From NCBI GenBank assembly GCA_025056565.1, contig JANWWA010000009.1, forward strand, positions 1 through 64,000: a stretch of DNA of 64,000 nucleotides, read 5' to 3'. This stretch comes from Chloroherpetonaceae bacterium. GTDB lineage: Bacteria > Bacteroidota > Chlorobiia > Chlorobiales > Thermochlorobacteraceae. Shown one piece after another: positions 9,490 to 18,323 of this stretch. Position 1 is the stretch's first letter. Each line of letters opens with the position of its first letter. The notes beneath the pieces were generated by a model. That model had not been told where the DNA came from. It searched no databases and saw only the letters and a program-made list of their open reading frames with translations. The position numbers were made by a program, and so were the translations under genes.

Positions 9490-10923
9490 GTGGAATACGA
9501 ATTGATTGTCGGACTGGAAGTCCACTGTCAGCTCAACACCAAGACCAAAGCCTTTTGTGGGTGCTCGACTGCATTTGGTGCACCTGCTAATACAAATGTG
9601 TGCCCTGTGTGTCTAGCAATGCCTGGCAGTTTGCCTGTGCTAAATCGAAAGGTGCTGGAATATGCAGTGCGATTGGGGCTAATTACGCAGTGCCAAATTC
9701 GCCGCCGTTCCATTTTTGCACGAAAGAACTATTTCTACCCTGACCTACCGAAAGGGTATCAAATCTCTCAGTATGATGAACCTATCTGCTACGATGGGCG
9801 AGTGGAGTATGAGTTAGACGGCGTAAAAAAGAGCGTGCGCCTCATTCGCATTCACATTGAAGAAGATGCAGGGAAATCCATTCACGATATTGGTGATGAC
9901 ACATATCTTGACTTCAATCGATGCGGCGTACCGCTCTTGGAGATTGTCTCCTATCCCGACATTCGCTCCGTGAAAGAAGCTTCTGCGTATCTGCAGAAAC
10001 TGCGCCAGATTGTGCGTTGGATTGGTATCTCCGATGGCAATATGGAAGAAGGTTCACTGCGCTGCGATGCAAATGTCTCCATCCGACCGAAAGGCTCAGA
10101 GAAGTTCGGCACACGCACCGAAATCAAAAACCTAAACTCGTTCAAAAATGTCGAGAAGGCAATCGAGTATGAAGCCTTGCGACAGCGGCAAATCTTAGAA
10201 GCAGGGGGCACGATTGTGCAAGAGACGCGCCTGTGGGACAGCGAGCGACAAGAGACACGCCCAATGCGTTCCAAAGAAGAAGCACACGACTACCGCTACT
10301 TCCCCGAGCCTGACCTTGTACCAATTGAAGTAACGGAAGAAATGCTAGCTCAAATTCGAGCAGAATTGCCTGAAATGCCCGAAGCACGTGCCGCACGGTT
10401 TGTCTCACAGTATCAAATCCCTGAATACGATGCGAAAGTCATTACAACCGATAGAGCGCTAGCGGACTACTACGAAGAAACCGCAAGGGTATGCGGTGAT
10501 GCAAAGGCTGCCTCGAACTGGGTGATGGGCGAGGTGCTGCGCACACTCAAAGAGAAGGCAATTGACATCTCGGAATTTCCTATTGAAGCCAAACGATTGG
10601 GTGAGCTAATTTCTCTGGTCAAAAAAGGTGTCATCAACGGCAACACAGCCAAAGAGGTAGTCTTCATCAAAATGCTCGAGGAAAAAACAGCGCCAGAGGA
10701 AATTGTGCAGCGTGATGGCTTGGCACAAGTAAGCGACACCGCTGCAATTGAACGAGAAGTGGCGGCAGTGTTAGCTGCAAACCCGACGCAGCTGGCTGAT
10801 TATCGCTCTGGCAAAACTAAGCTCTTTGGCTACTTTGTCGGCGAGACGATGAAACGAATGAAAGGTAAAGCGAATCCACAAATCATTAACGAGATTCTAA
10901 GGCAAAAATTGGAGCAAGTGTGA
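9490..10923 (+). CDS. gatB: Aspartyl/glutamyl-tRNA(Asn/Gln) amidotransferase subunit B
   Basis: GatB binds misacylated tRNA and transfers ammonia from GatA to make Gln-tRNA or Asn-tRNA. From the GTG at 9490 the product has 477 residues, normal for the family, and starts [15 protein letters not shown] as homologues do. The zinc site is present (C-G-C then C-P-V-C within residues 18-40), as are [16 protein letters not shown] and the C-terminal YqeY-like tail ending [13 protein letters not shown]. The open frame runs back to 9094, but that part overlaps rsgA out of frame and has no family match. GTG 9490 has no clear Shine-Dalgarno. The other possible start (ATG 9379) would add 37 atypical residues. 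gatA and gatC are not here. Confidence 0.95.
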   Translation: MEYELIVGLEVHCQLNTKTKAFCGCSTAFGAPANTNVCPVCLAMPGSLPVLNRKVLEYAVRLGLITQCQIRRRSIFARKNYFYPDLPKGYQISQYDEPICYDGRVEYELDGVKKSVRLIRIHIEEDAGKSIHDIGDDTYLDFNRCGVPLLEIVSYPDIRSVKEASAYLQKLRQIVRWIGISDGNMEEGSLRCDANVSIRPKGSEKFGTRTEIKNLNSFKNVEKAIEYEALRQRQILEAGGTIVQETRLWDSERQETRPMRSKEEAHDYRYFPEPDLVPIEVTEEMLAQIRAELPEMPEARAARFVSQYQIPEYDAKVITTDRALADYYEETARVCGDAKAASNWVMGEVLRTLKEKAIDISEFPIEAKRLGELISLVKKGVINGNTAKEVVFIKMLEEKTAPEEIVQRDGLAQVSDTAAIEREVAAVLAANPTQLADYRSGKTKLFGYFVGETMKRMKGKANPQIINEILRQKLEQV

Positions 10924-11552
10924 AAATGGAAGGGGTAGCCAGTAAGGCAAGCATTCAAGCGTTGAGAGAAGACGATGTAGCGGTTCAGCTTGAGAGGCGT
11001 CGTTTTACGGTCAGTGAATATCTCAGGATGGCGGAGATAGGCATTTTTGCGCCAGATGAAAAGCTGGAACTCATTGACGGTGAAATTGTCAAAAAAATGA
11101 GCCCTATCGGCACACCTCACCTGTGGTGTGTAGCACGCATCGCAAAGCTGCTTGAGCGCAGACTGGGCGACCAGCACTTTATCTTGGTGCAAAGCCCTTT
11201 GCAACTCGATGAGCACAATGAGCCAGAGCCGGACATTGTGCTGTTGCCGTTGAGGGAGGGGGTAGAGCGTCCGACGGCCAGAGAGGCGTTGTTGGTGGTG
11301 GAAGTATCGGATACGACCATCAAGCTTGACCGCAAGGTGAAAGTGCCGCTGTATGCGGCGTTTGGCATTGTAGAGGTTTGGCTGGTGGATTTAGTGGCAA
11401 ATCGCATTGAAGCCTACCGAGAACCGAAGGACGGGACTTATCACCAAGTGTTGATGTTTGATGAGACAGAGCGTCTTTCGCCGCTCAAATTCCCCGATGT
11501 CAGCTTTTCAGTGGCAGAAATTCTGGGCACAAAGCCACTTCGCCTACCTTGA
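10920..11552 (+). CDS. Uma2 family PD-(D/E)XK nuclease, copy 1
   Basis: A DUF820/Uma2 family protein of 210 residues (208 from the ATG at 10926). Family members carry a restriction-endonuclease-like fold; their biological role is mostly unknown. The core is visible: [14 protein letters not shown], the metal-binding Asp in [10 protein letters not shown], Glu-x-Val in [10 protein letters not shown], then [22 protein letters not shown]. The GTG at 10920 overlaps the gatB stop by four bases; the ATG at 10926 is the alternative start. It is the first of three tandem copies. Its 5' and 3' parts are almost identical to copy 2 at the DNA level, but the middle (about residues 71-98) is quite different, which points to gene conversion between copies. 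Confidence 0.88.
   Translation: MKMEGVASKASIQALREDDVAVQLERRRFTVSEYLRMAEIGIFAPDEKLELIDGEIVKKMSPIGTPHLWCVARIAKLLERRLGDQHFILVQSPLQLDEHNEPEPDIVLLPLREGVERPTAREALLVVEVSDTTIKLDRKVKVPLYAAFGIVEVWLVDLVANRIEAYREPKDGTYHQVLMFDETERLSPLKFPDVSFSVAEILGTKPLRLP
10968..11536 (+). repeat. Tandem repeat unit A of the Uma2 genes (mosaic)
   Basis: Bases 10968-11129 and 11215-11536 match 11616-11777 and 11863-12184 almost base for base, at a constant offset of 648. The 86 bases between the two blocks are diverged but equal in length. Only a few mismatches were noticed by eye (for example CACACC/CACGCC near 11113 and CTGGG/CTAGG near 11523). Confidence 0.85.
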
Positions 11553-11573
11553 AATCTAAACAGGTATGATGAA

Positions 11574-12197
11574 ATGATGACGGCAGCAAATGAAGTGAAA
11601 AAGGAGAAACCCTGTGAAGACGATGTAGCGGTTCAGCTTGAGAGGCGTCGTTTTACGGTCAGTGAATATCTCAGGATGGCGGAGATAGGCATTTTTGCGC
11701 CAGATGAAAAGCTGGAACTCATTGACGGTGAAATTGTCAAAAAAATGAGCCCTATCGGCACGCCTCACCTGTGGTGCGTCATTCGCCTTAATCGGCTATT
11801 CAATGCAAAGTTGGCTACAAGGGCAATCGTGTCGCCACAGAATCCCTTAGTGCTCAACGATTACAATGAGCCAGAGCCGGACATTGTGCTGTTGCCGTTG
11901 AGGGAGGGGGTGGAGCGTCCGACGGCCAGAGAGGCGTTGTTGGTGGTGGAAGTATCGGATACGACCATCAAGCTTGACCGCAAGGTGAAAGTGCCGCTGT
12001 ATGCGGCGTTTGGCATTGTAGAGGTTTGGCTGGTGGATTTAGTGGCAAATCGCATTGAAGCCTACCGAGAACCGAAGGACGGGACTTATCACCAAGTGTT
12101 GATGTTTGATGAGACAGAGCGTCTTTCGCCGCTCAAATTCCCCGATGTCAGCTTTTCAGTGGCAGAAATTCTAGGCACAAAGCCGCTATCCTTCTAA
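11574..12197 (+). CDS. Uma2 family PD-(D/E)XK nuclease, copy 2
   Basis: A 207-residue paralogue of the upstream gene, separated from it by 21 bases. Residues from [12 protein letters not shown] to HLWCV, and from [10 protein letters not shown] to the end, are identical to copy 1 apart from the last few residues. Between them about 28 residues (IRLNRLFNAKLATRAIVSPQ onward) differ from copy 1. That segment helps form the face around the catalytic Asp in the family fold, so it may change specificity; this is inference. The first 15 residues also differ from copy 1. The start is the first of two ATGs (11574, with another at 11577). Confidence 0.87.
   Translation: MMTAANEVKKEKPCEDDVAVQLERRRFTVSEYLRMAEIGIFAPDEKLELIDGEIVKKMSPIGTPHLWCVIRLNRLFNAKLATRAIVSPQNPLVLNDYNEPEPDIVLLPLREGVERPTAREALLVVEVSDTTIKLDRKVKVPLYAAFGIVEVWLVDLVANRIEAYREPKDGTYHQVLMFDETERLSPLKFPDVSFSVAEILGTKPLSF
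11616..12184 (+). repeat. Tandem repeat unit B of the Uma2 genes (mosaic)
   Basis: The partner of unit A at 10968-11536, offset 648 bases, with the same two near-identical blocks around a diverged 86-base core. Its 3' end shares CTAGG with the short unit C, where unit A has CTGGG. Confidence 0.85.
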
Positions 12198-12212
12198 GAG
12201 AGGGGGTGCAAA

Positions 12213-12809
12213 ATGGCAAAAATAGAATCCGATGCCGTAAGGCCAGTGGCAGGGCATTTATTCACGGTTGAAGAGTTCATCAAACTGCTGCAGGCTGAGG
12301 TATTAAGTGCAGATAAGAAGTTTGAGCTGATTGAGGGAGAAATCTTTGAGATGACAGCCATGGAAGCGCCGCATTTTGCAGCGGTGATGCGGCTAAATCA
12401 TCTCTTCGTCGAAAAGTTAGGAAAGATGGGGCAAGTGAGCGTGCAATCTCCAATTCGTCTGTCTGCATACTCAATGCCAGAGCCTGACCTTGTGATACTG
12501 CATCCGAGAAGTGATTTCTATGCTGCGGAACTGCCGAAAGCAAGCGATGTGCTACTAATTGTGGAGGTGTCGGGCACAACGCTGAGCCGTGATAAAGCGG
12601 TTAAACGACCACTTTACGCAAACCACAATTTGGTTGAGCTTTGGATTGTAAACCTAAGTGAGCTGCAGCTCGAAGTCTATCGAGAACCAAAAGGTAAAAC
12701 CTACCGACAAACTCTAATCTTAGACCATGCAGACTACATTACGCCGCTCAAATTCCCCGATGTCAGCTTTTCAGTGGCAGAAATTCTAGGCACAAAGCCA
12801 CTCTCGTAG
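12213..12809 (+). CDS. Uma2 family PD-(D/E)XK nuclease, copy 3
   Basis: A 198-residue, more distant paralogue. It keeps the family core: FELIEGEIFEMTAME, SMPEPDLVIL (Asp), LLIVEVSGTT (Glu-x-Val), KRPLYANHNLVELWIVNL. Most of the DNA is diverged from copies 1 and 2, yet the last 20 or so codons ([20 protein letters not shown]) are essentially identical to both, a local conversion tract. A GAGGGGGTG Shine-Dalgarno precedes the ATG at 12213. The 3' end overlaps the convergent mltD gene by 24 bases. Confidence 0.87.
   Translation: MAKIESDAVRPVAGHLFTVEEFIKLLQAEVLSADKKFELIEGEIFEMTAMEAPHFAAVMRLNHLFVEKLGKMGQVSVQSPIRLSAYSMPEPDLVILHPRSDFYAAELPKASDVLLIVEVSGTTLSRDKAVKRPLYANHNLVELWIVNLSELQLEVYREPKGKTYRQTLILDHADYITPLKFPDVSFSVAEILGTKPLS
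12742..12800 (+). repeat. Short repeat unit C, conserved 3' end of the Uma2 genes
   Basis: About 59 bases nearly identical to 11479-11537 and to 12127-12185. The surrounding sequence of copy 3 is diverged, so this is an isolated identity tract. It contains the stop codon of the opposite-strand mltD gene (12786-12788). Confidence 0.8.
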
Positions 12810-14498
12810 TCCAGCTCTGCTGGAAGGCGATGTGAGAGCAAAAGGAAGTGGCACAGGCCGATGCTGCTGAGCCGTAGAGCGAGACTTGCGTTTCTTGTAT
12901 GCGTAGCGCCTGCGCCAGCGAGGGCGGTATCGTGCCTCACGGCTATCGTCAGAAAGGTCGCGCACGGAATATTGCACAGTCTGGAAAACTTCAGCCGTCG
13001 TGGGAATCATCACCACGCGCCCCTTAGGCACATGCCAAGTTTTTAGCTCGTTGAATTGTCGCAAAGCCTCAGGTGAAACACGGTGTTGCTTCGCCAAGGT
13101 AAGCAGCGATTCATCTCGCTTCGCCTTGTGAGCAAGGAAGTAAAGCCGCTCGCTTGCAGGAATTCGTTCTACAGCAGACGCAACATCTGCAGCCCGTCCC
13201 TTGGGCACTTTGAGTTTATAGCCTCTGTAAGCAGGGGGCGTAATGTTTTTGTGTAGCTCTGGATTTAGGAATCGCAAGCTATCGAGGGGAATGCCGCTGT
13301 AGTCGGCAATCGTTGAGAGCGAAATGCAATCGGGTATGCTGACTTCGTCATACTCAATAGGAGCGCCGTATTCAATAGGGGTAAAGCCAAAACGTGTTGG
13401 GTTCATTGCAATCAAAGTGGCGGCTAAATAGCGCGGCACATACTGGCGCGTTTCACGGCGGAAGTATTTGCAGAGCGACCAAAAATCACGCTTTTTAGGC
13501 GATTTTTTCAGGGCACGATTGACCCGCCCACCGCCCGCATTGTAAGCGGCCAGCGCTAAATACCAATCCCCATAGATTTGGTAGAGGTCTTTGAGATGCC
13601 GTGCAGCACTGCGCGTAGACTTAATCACATCACGCCGCTCATCAAACCATAGGTTTCCTTCTAAGCCATAAAGTCGCCCCGTGCCCTTGACAAATTGCCA
13701 CATGCCAATTGCATTAGCACGACTGCGTGCGTGTGGATTGACACCACTTTCCACAATAGAAAGATAAATCAATTCTGGTGGAACGCCTTCCTCTGCAAGC
13801 ACCTGCGCCATGGTAGGGAAATAAATCGCTGCACGGTCTAAATATCGCTGGAAAATGATGTGCATCTTTGCGTTCTTGGAAAAGTATGTGATGAATTTCT
13901 TGACCTCTGCATTCAGCTCAATTGGAATTTGCGTTTTAGGTAGAAGCATGCCGATAAAGAGGCTTTCATCAATCACCGTATTTTCTGCGTTGCCAAGTAG
14001 GCGCTCACGGATTGCTAAGGCAGGATTATCGGTATCGGCTTCGGAAAGGGGCATTACATACTCGTCGTAGAGCTGCAACATACGAAACGCCATCCAACAA
14101 AATGTGGCATCGCGCTCGAGAGATTCATCGTCAAGTAGCTCAGCAATAAGCTCGATACCCTCAGTCAGTGTGGATGGCAAGTTTTCACTACGCTCTTTCT
14201 TTTGCTTCTCGGCAAGTTCCGCAAGCAGTTTAATGCGTGCTAACTTCGTAGCCCTATCTTTCTTCTGCTGCCTCATTTCAGCTTGACGCACTGCTTCAAG
14301 CTGCTGCTGACGCGCCAGCGCCTCAGCGCGCCGAAGTGAGTCTAAGTATTTGATTTTGACCGTGTCGATGGGAGCAGGCTCTAAGGCAGTTTCTTCAGGT
14401 GGAGGAAGATAGACAGCAGTATTGGTGCTGGTGCAACTGCACCATGCAAGGCATAGCAAGTATGTGCATAGAGCAGCTAACAGAGTGTGTCGGTGCAT
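12786..14498 (-). CDS. mltD: Membrane-bound lytic murein transglycosylase D-like lipoprotein
   Basis: A 570-residue protein that cleaves peptidoglycan glycan strands. The N-terminus is a lipoprotein-type signal, with Cys at about 20 or 22 as the likely lipidation site. Residues about 55-110 form a Lys/Arg/Glu-rich coiled coil. The SLT catalytic domain starts near residue 225, with the catalytic Glu250 in SIVESGVNP, then AIGMWQFVKGTG and LALAAYNAGGGRVNRA. At least one LysM-type peptidoglycan-binding domain follows (about 465-510, DESLLTLAKQHRVSPEALRQ). The C-terminus is basic. The last 24 bases overlap the Uma2 gene on the other strand and lie partly inside its repeated tract. Confidence 0.93.
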   Translation of the reverse strand: MHRHTLLAALCTYLLCLAWCSCTSTNTAVYLPPPEETALEPAPIDTVKIKYLDSLRRAEALARQQQLEAVRQAEMRQQKKDRATKLARIKLLAELAEKQKKERSENLPSTLTEGIELIAELLDDESLERDATFCWMAFRMLQLYDEYVMPLSEADTDNPALAIRERLLGNAENTVIDESLFIGMLLPKTQIPIELNAEVKKFITYFSKNAKMHIIFQRYLDRAAIYFPTMAQVLAEEGVPPELIYLSIVESGVNPHARSRANAIGMWQFVKGTGRLYGLEGNLWFDERRDVIKSTRSAARHLKDLYQIYGDWYLALAAYNAGGGRVNRALKKSPKKRDFWSLCKYFRRETRQYVPRYLAATLIAMNPTRFGFTPIEYGAPIEYDEVSIPDCISLSTIADYSGIPLDSLRFLNPELHKNITPPAYRGYKLKVPKGRAADVASAVERIPASERLYFLAHKAKRDESLLTLAKQHRVSPEALRQFNELKTWHVPKGRVVMIPTTAEVFQTVQYSVRDLSDDSREARYRPRWRRRYAYKKRKSRSTAQQHRPVPLPFALTSPSSRAGLREWLCA

Positions 14499-14831
14499 CT
14501 AATCTGGTTTTTTTGGTAGTTAGACCACTTGCCCGAATATAAGTGCTGCATTTGAAAAATTTGCAAGAGGCATAAACGCTGAAGACTTGAGGGCTTTCAT
14601 CTTCACAGCGCAAACCAGCAAGGACATGGTGGGCAGAAATGTAGCTCCCTGTGCCGTTCAATGAGTGAAGTTTGTAGCAAATGGGTAATTCCGTATTTTC
14701 CCAAAAAATCCTAACCGAAAAGCTGGGAATCCTCAAGTCGCCGCCCGTAGGTTGCAGATGCGCAAAGAGGCAGCTGGCGCGGCATTGTAGAGAAGCGCAA
14801 ATGAAACGCAATCAACAAAGGAGTAAGCAAA
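14499..14831. other. Divergent intergenic region between mltD and the YbdK-type gene
   Basis: This 333-base gap separates two divergent genes and should hold both promoters. On the minus strand TATATTCG (14533-14540 reading toward mltD) is one mismatch from TAnnTTTG. On the plus side only the Shine-Dalgarno AAAGGAG at 14817-14823 is clear. I see no RNA gene or repeat in it. Confidence 0.4.
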
Positions 14832-15974
14832 ATGGAGAAGGAGAAGTTTACAATTGGCATTGAGGAAGAGTATCAAATCGTTGACCCCGTTACGCGTGAG
14901 CTAAAGAGCCACATTCAGCAGATTTTGGAAGACGGGCGACTGATTTTGAAAGAGCACATCAAGCCTGAAATGCATCAATCAGTGGTGGAAGTGGGAACTG
15001 GCATTTGTGCAGATATTGAAGAGGCGCGCAGAGATTTGGTGAGACTACGCACAGAGTTAGCAAAACTGGCTATTTCCAAAGGTCTGAGAATTGTGGCAGC
15101 CTCTACGCATCCTTTTTCTGACTGGAAGTATCAGGAAATCACGCAGCATGAACGCTATCACGGGCTAGTGAACGATTTGCAGGATATTGCACGCGCTAAT
15201 CTCATCTTTGGCTTACACGTGCATATCGGTATCAAAGACCGTGAAGCGCAAATTGAAGTGATGAATCAGATTCGCTATCTGTTGCCACACATCTTGGCGC
15301 TCACGACAAGCTCACCATTCTGGCTCGGACGACCAACAGGGCTATTTTCGTGGCGCACACAGGTCTTCAAAAGCTTTCCACGCACAGGCATTCCCGACAT
15401 TTTTAATTCCTACACAGAGTTCGATGACTATGTAAAGCTACTAATTCAGACAGGATGCATTGACAACGGCAAGAAAATTTGGTGGGATGTGCGACCACAC
15501 CCCTTCTTCGAAACCCTCGAAATTCGCATCTGCGACATTCCTACGCGTGTGGATGAATCCATCGCAGTCGCTGCGCTCATTCAAGCTACAGCCAAGACAC
15601 TTTACGACCTGTATCGGCGCAATATGCAGTTTCGCCACTACAGCCGCGCACTCATTGAAGAAAACAAATTCTTGGCGGCACGCTATGGACTGACAGGGCA
15701 ACTGATTGATTTCAGTAAGCGCAAGAAAATTCCAACGCCCGACCTCATTTTGGAATTTCTCCGCTTTGTTGATAATGCTGTTGAGGAACTTGGCTCACGC
15801 AAGGAAATCAACACGATTTACAAAATCTTAGAGCACGGCACCAGCGCAAGCAAACAGTTGCAGGTCTATGAAGCAACGGGTGGCGATATCAAAGCAGTAG
15901 TAGATTTCCTAATTAAGGAAACCCTGCATGGTCTGCCCGTAGAACTGCCTGCTACGCAAGGTGCGACGGTTTAG
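14832..15974 (+). CDS. Carboxylate-amine ligase, YbdK/GCS2 family (glutamate-cysteine-ligase-like)
   Basis: A 380-residue member of the GCS2 family, whose E. coli member YbdK has weak glutamate-cysteine ligase activity. It has the family start FTIGIEEEYQIVDP, then EVGTGIC, VAASTHPF, the nucleotide/metal region NLIFGLHVHIGIKD, the loop SSPFWLGRPTGLFSWRTQVF and IWWDVRPHPFFETLEIRICD. Length and order match the family throughout. A Shine-Dalgarno AAAGGAG sits eight bases before the ATG. The true substrate is not known; a role in low-molecular-weight thiol metabolism beside bacillithiol is possible but unproven. The 3' end overlaps the convergent GT9 gene by 23 bases. Confidence 0.88.
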   Translation: MEKEKFTIGIEEEYQIVDPVTRELKSHIQQILEDGRLILKEHIKPEMHQSVVEVGTGICADIEEARRDLVRLRTELAKLAISKGLRIVAASTHPFSDWKYQEITQHERYHGLVNDLQDIARANLIFGLHVHIGIKDREAQIEVMNQIRYLLPHILALTTSSPFWLGRPTGLFSWRTQVFKSFPRTGIPDIFNSYTEFDDYVKLLIQTGCIDNGKKIWWDVRPHPFFETLEIRICDIPTRVDESIAVAALIQATAKTLYDLYRRNMQFRHYSRALIEENKFLAARYGLTGQLIDFSKRKKIPTPDLILEFLRFVDNAVEELGSRKEINTIYKILEHGTSASKQLQVYEATGGDIKAVVDFLIKETLHGLPVELPATQGATV

Positions 15975-17103
15975 AGGGAAACTGGTGAGCAAAAGTTCGT
16001 TCAAGAAATGCCTCTGAAGCACTGCGCACCTGTGCAAGTGGAATAGACGCAACCAGTCCGTTGGGTGAATGCATCACATGGAAAGAGGTGAAAGATGGAT
16101 ACCACGCAGTTTCACCCTCAGGAAGGTAAGTCAAAATGAAGACAGGCACGCCAAAAATGTCAGCTAAGTGCGCTGCCGCTGAATCAGGGGTGATAAGTGC
16201 GTCAAGCATCGAAATGACCGCCGCAAAGTCTGAAAGCGTGGGTGTCTCTTCGCATAGTTCAGCACCGCTGGCGATGGCAATCTCCTCTGCCAGTGTCCGA
16301 TACGACTTTGCATAAAGTAACACAAAGGCTGCGCTTGGAAACCGCTGACGCAGATGGCGTAGTAGCGCAATGAAGTTCTCTTTACCCCAGAATTTGAATG
16401 TAGCACTGCTGGCGGAGATATTAACCCCAACAAGGTGCGTAAATTGCTGACGCAGCGGCAGAAGAATGCGCTCAGCAAATGAAGGCGATGAAGGTGAAAG
16501 GTAAAACGATGGTCGCAGGGGCTCTTGGTCAGGGTCAATCTGAAAAAGACGCAGAATCTCTGCAAGCTGGCGTAGCATACGCTTGCCAGCAGGAAGTTGC
16601 ACCTTCACATCGTAGACAAAATCATTCTCTCGCTCAAAGCCGCCAATCACGCTCGCGCCAGAAAACAGACAAAGCAAAGTCGAGGTCGATGAAGCAGAGT
16701 GAATAAGGTCAATCACCATATCGTATCGCTCTTGGCGAATTGCCTGAAGCACACCGATGAAATCAAAGCGGGCTTGCTTTATCACATAGCGTCGCCGAAT
16801 GTACGGATTGCCATCAAGCGCTGTAGCATTGCGTCGGTCTAAGACGACATCCAGCGTAATAGAGGGATAGTGGCGCTTCAGAGCTGCAAAAATCGGCGTA
16901 GAGATTAAAGCGTCACCGATTTGATTCTGGCGCAAAAAAAGCACCTTTGCCTGTGAAAAGTCAATATGCGAGAGAGAGCCTTTGCGACGAGGCAAAAGAA
17001 GCCTAAGAAGGTAGATAAAGCCACGCTGCAGCCCATATTCTGTCCACTTCACAGCTTCCTGCAAAAGATACTTGGGCGTGTATTTGAAGGGTGGCTTGCT
17101 CAT
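15952..17103 (-). CDS. Glycosyltransferase family 9 (ADP-heptose:LPS heptosyltransferase-like)
   Basis: A 383-residue GT9 protein that probably adds heptose to LPS core at the inner face of the cytoplasmic membrane. The first 45 residues are a basic, partly hydrophobic lead. The GT9 core then begins with KVLFLRQNQIGDALISTPI, followed by LDVVLDRRN, MVIDLIHSASSTST and VGVNISASSATFKFWG, and the donor-site motif LITPDSAAAHLADIFGVPVF. It starts four bases inside the end of the LpxL-type gene (ATGA overlap), so the two are translationally coupled. hldD, which makes the heptose donor, is also in this window, supporting the heptosyltransferase call. The acceptor is not known. Confidence 0.87.
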   Translation of the reverse strand: MSKPPFKYTPKYLLQEAVKWTEYGLQRGFIYLLRLLLPRRKGSLSHIDFSQAKVLFLRQNQIGDALISTPIFAALKRHYPSITLDVVLDRRNATALDGNPYIRRRYVIKQARFDFIGVLQAIRQERYDMVIDLIHSASSTSTLLCLFSGASVIGGFERENDFVYDVKVQLPAGKRMLRQLAEILRLFQIDPDQEPLRPSFYLSPSSPSFAERILLPLRQQFTHLVGVNISASSATFKFWGKENFIALLRHLRQRFPSAAFVLLYAKSYRTLAEEIAIASGAELCEETPTLSDFAAVISMLDALITPDSAAAHLADIFGVPVFILTYLPEGETAWYPSFTSFHVMHSPNGLVASIPLAQVRSASEAFLERTFAHQFPSKPSHLA

Positions 17104-18053
17104 AGTGCAGAATGGGAAAGGTCAGTATGGAGCGGCTGAGTGGCAGCAGGCGGTATATGTTTCCAACGGTTGTGCAGCCAAAACCACTGTGCTGGATATC
17201 GGCGAATGTAACGCTCAATCGCTTCCGTGTAACGCTGAGCAAGTTGGTGGATGCTCTCAGTGCTGTAAGAGAGATCAGATGTTGGAATCTCGCTAAACTC
17301 AATGCGATACTTGCCCAGTGCCGTGCGAATCGGCATAGCAAGCAGGAGCGGCAGTCCTGTGCGCAGCGCAAAGACGGCAGCACCTAAGAAAACTGAAGCA
17401 GGGCGACCCAAGAACGGCAAGTAAAAACCGTCTGAATGTCCCGATTGGTCGCTCAGCAATGCAAGGAGCTTGCCTTCACGAAGACGGCGCAAGCCTAAGC
17501 GAGCCGCATCTTGCATGGAAATCAGCTCATTGCCGCAAGCCGTGCGCCATTGGTTGAGCCGTGCATTAAGCCAGCGATTCGAAAGCGGCTTGTAGACAAT
17601 TGCAATCGGGCGCACGCACAGTGCCCAGCACACAGCCATCAATTCCCAATTGCCAAAATGAGCCGAGACCACAATGCCGCCACGCCCCTGCGAAAAACAG
17701 CGCGACTCAATTAGCGACGCATCAATCTCAAAAAGTGCTTCGGCATCTTGGCGTGTGCGCACCAGTGGCAAGCGCAAAATTTCCAGAAAGTAGATAGCTT
17801 GTTCCAAGTAGATTTGGCGCACAAGTTGCTGCAGCTCTGGCTCACTTTTCTCAGGAAAGGCATACCGCAAGTTTTCTTCAATGAGTGAGCGACGCAGTTT
17901 GATGCGTCTATCGAGCAGCTGTCCAATCCATGCGGCTAAGGCATAAAGCTGCTGCTGTGAAAGTCGCTGCACAATGCAAGCAAGGCTTGCAATCAGACCA
18001 TCTGTTACACGGTCAGCCAAACTTTTGAAAAAAGGTGGTATCGTGTAGCTCAT
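17100..18053 (-). CDS. Lysophospholipid/lipid A acyltransferase (LpxL/HtrB family)
   Basis: A 317-residue acyltransferase of the family that adds secondary acyl chains to lipid A, or related acyl chains to other lipids. The H-x4-E catalytic motif is HFGNWE at about residues 131-136. Further conserved blocks are IVYKPLSNRWLN, LLSDQSGHSDG, LPFLGRPAS and the C-terminal YPAQWFWLHNRWK. The N-terminal 50 residues are amphipathic or membrane-associated. It is the first gene of a two-gene operon with the GT9 gene. The acyl donor and exact acceptor cannot be read from the sequence. Confidence 0.88.
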   Translation of the reverse strand: MSYTIPPFFKSLADRVTDGLIASLACIVQRLSQQQLYALAAWIGQLLDRRIKLRRSLIEENLRYAFPEKSEPELQQLVRQIYLEQAIYFLEILRLPLVRTRQDAEALFEIDASLIESRCFSQGRGGIVVSAHFGNWELMAVCWALCVRPIAIVYKPLSNRWLNARLNQWRTACGNELISMQDAARLGLRRLREGKLLALLSDQSGHSDGFYLPFLGRPASVFLGAAVFALRTGLPLLLAMPIRTALGKYRIEFSEIPTSDLSYSTESIHQLAQRYTEAIERYIRRYPAQWFWLHNRWKHIPPAATQPLHTDLSHSAL

Positions 18054-18323
18054 TGGTTCTGTGCGAAACGCTTTTGCAGAAAACCGCGCGTCCTACGATG
18101 ATGCAAGTGAATGCATAAAGTCTACGGCTCGCTACCAAGAACGATGCATAACGAAACACAAAGTTAGGTTGAAGGCGGGAAATATCGGTGTTGCGACTGA
18201 TAAGCGTGCTAAACTAAGCAATGATGAAGTCTTCGTATTTTTCACCGCAGCTGGCTCAAAAAACCTCAGCGGCAAAAGCCTTCGAAAAGCAACTTTTGGC
18301 GTATTTTTTCTCTGCAGAAAACG

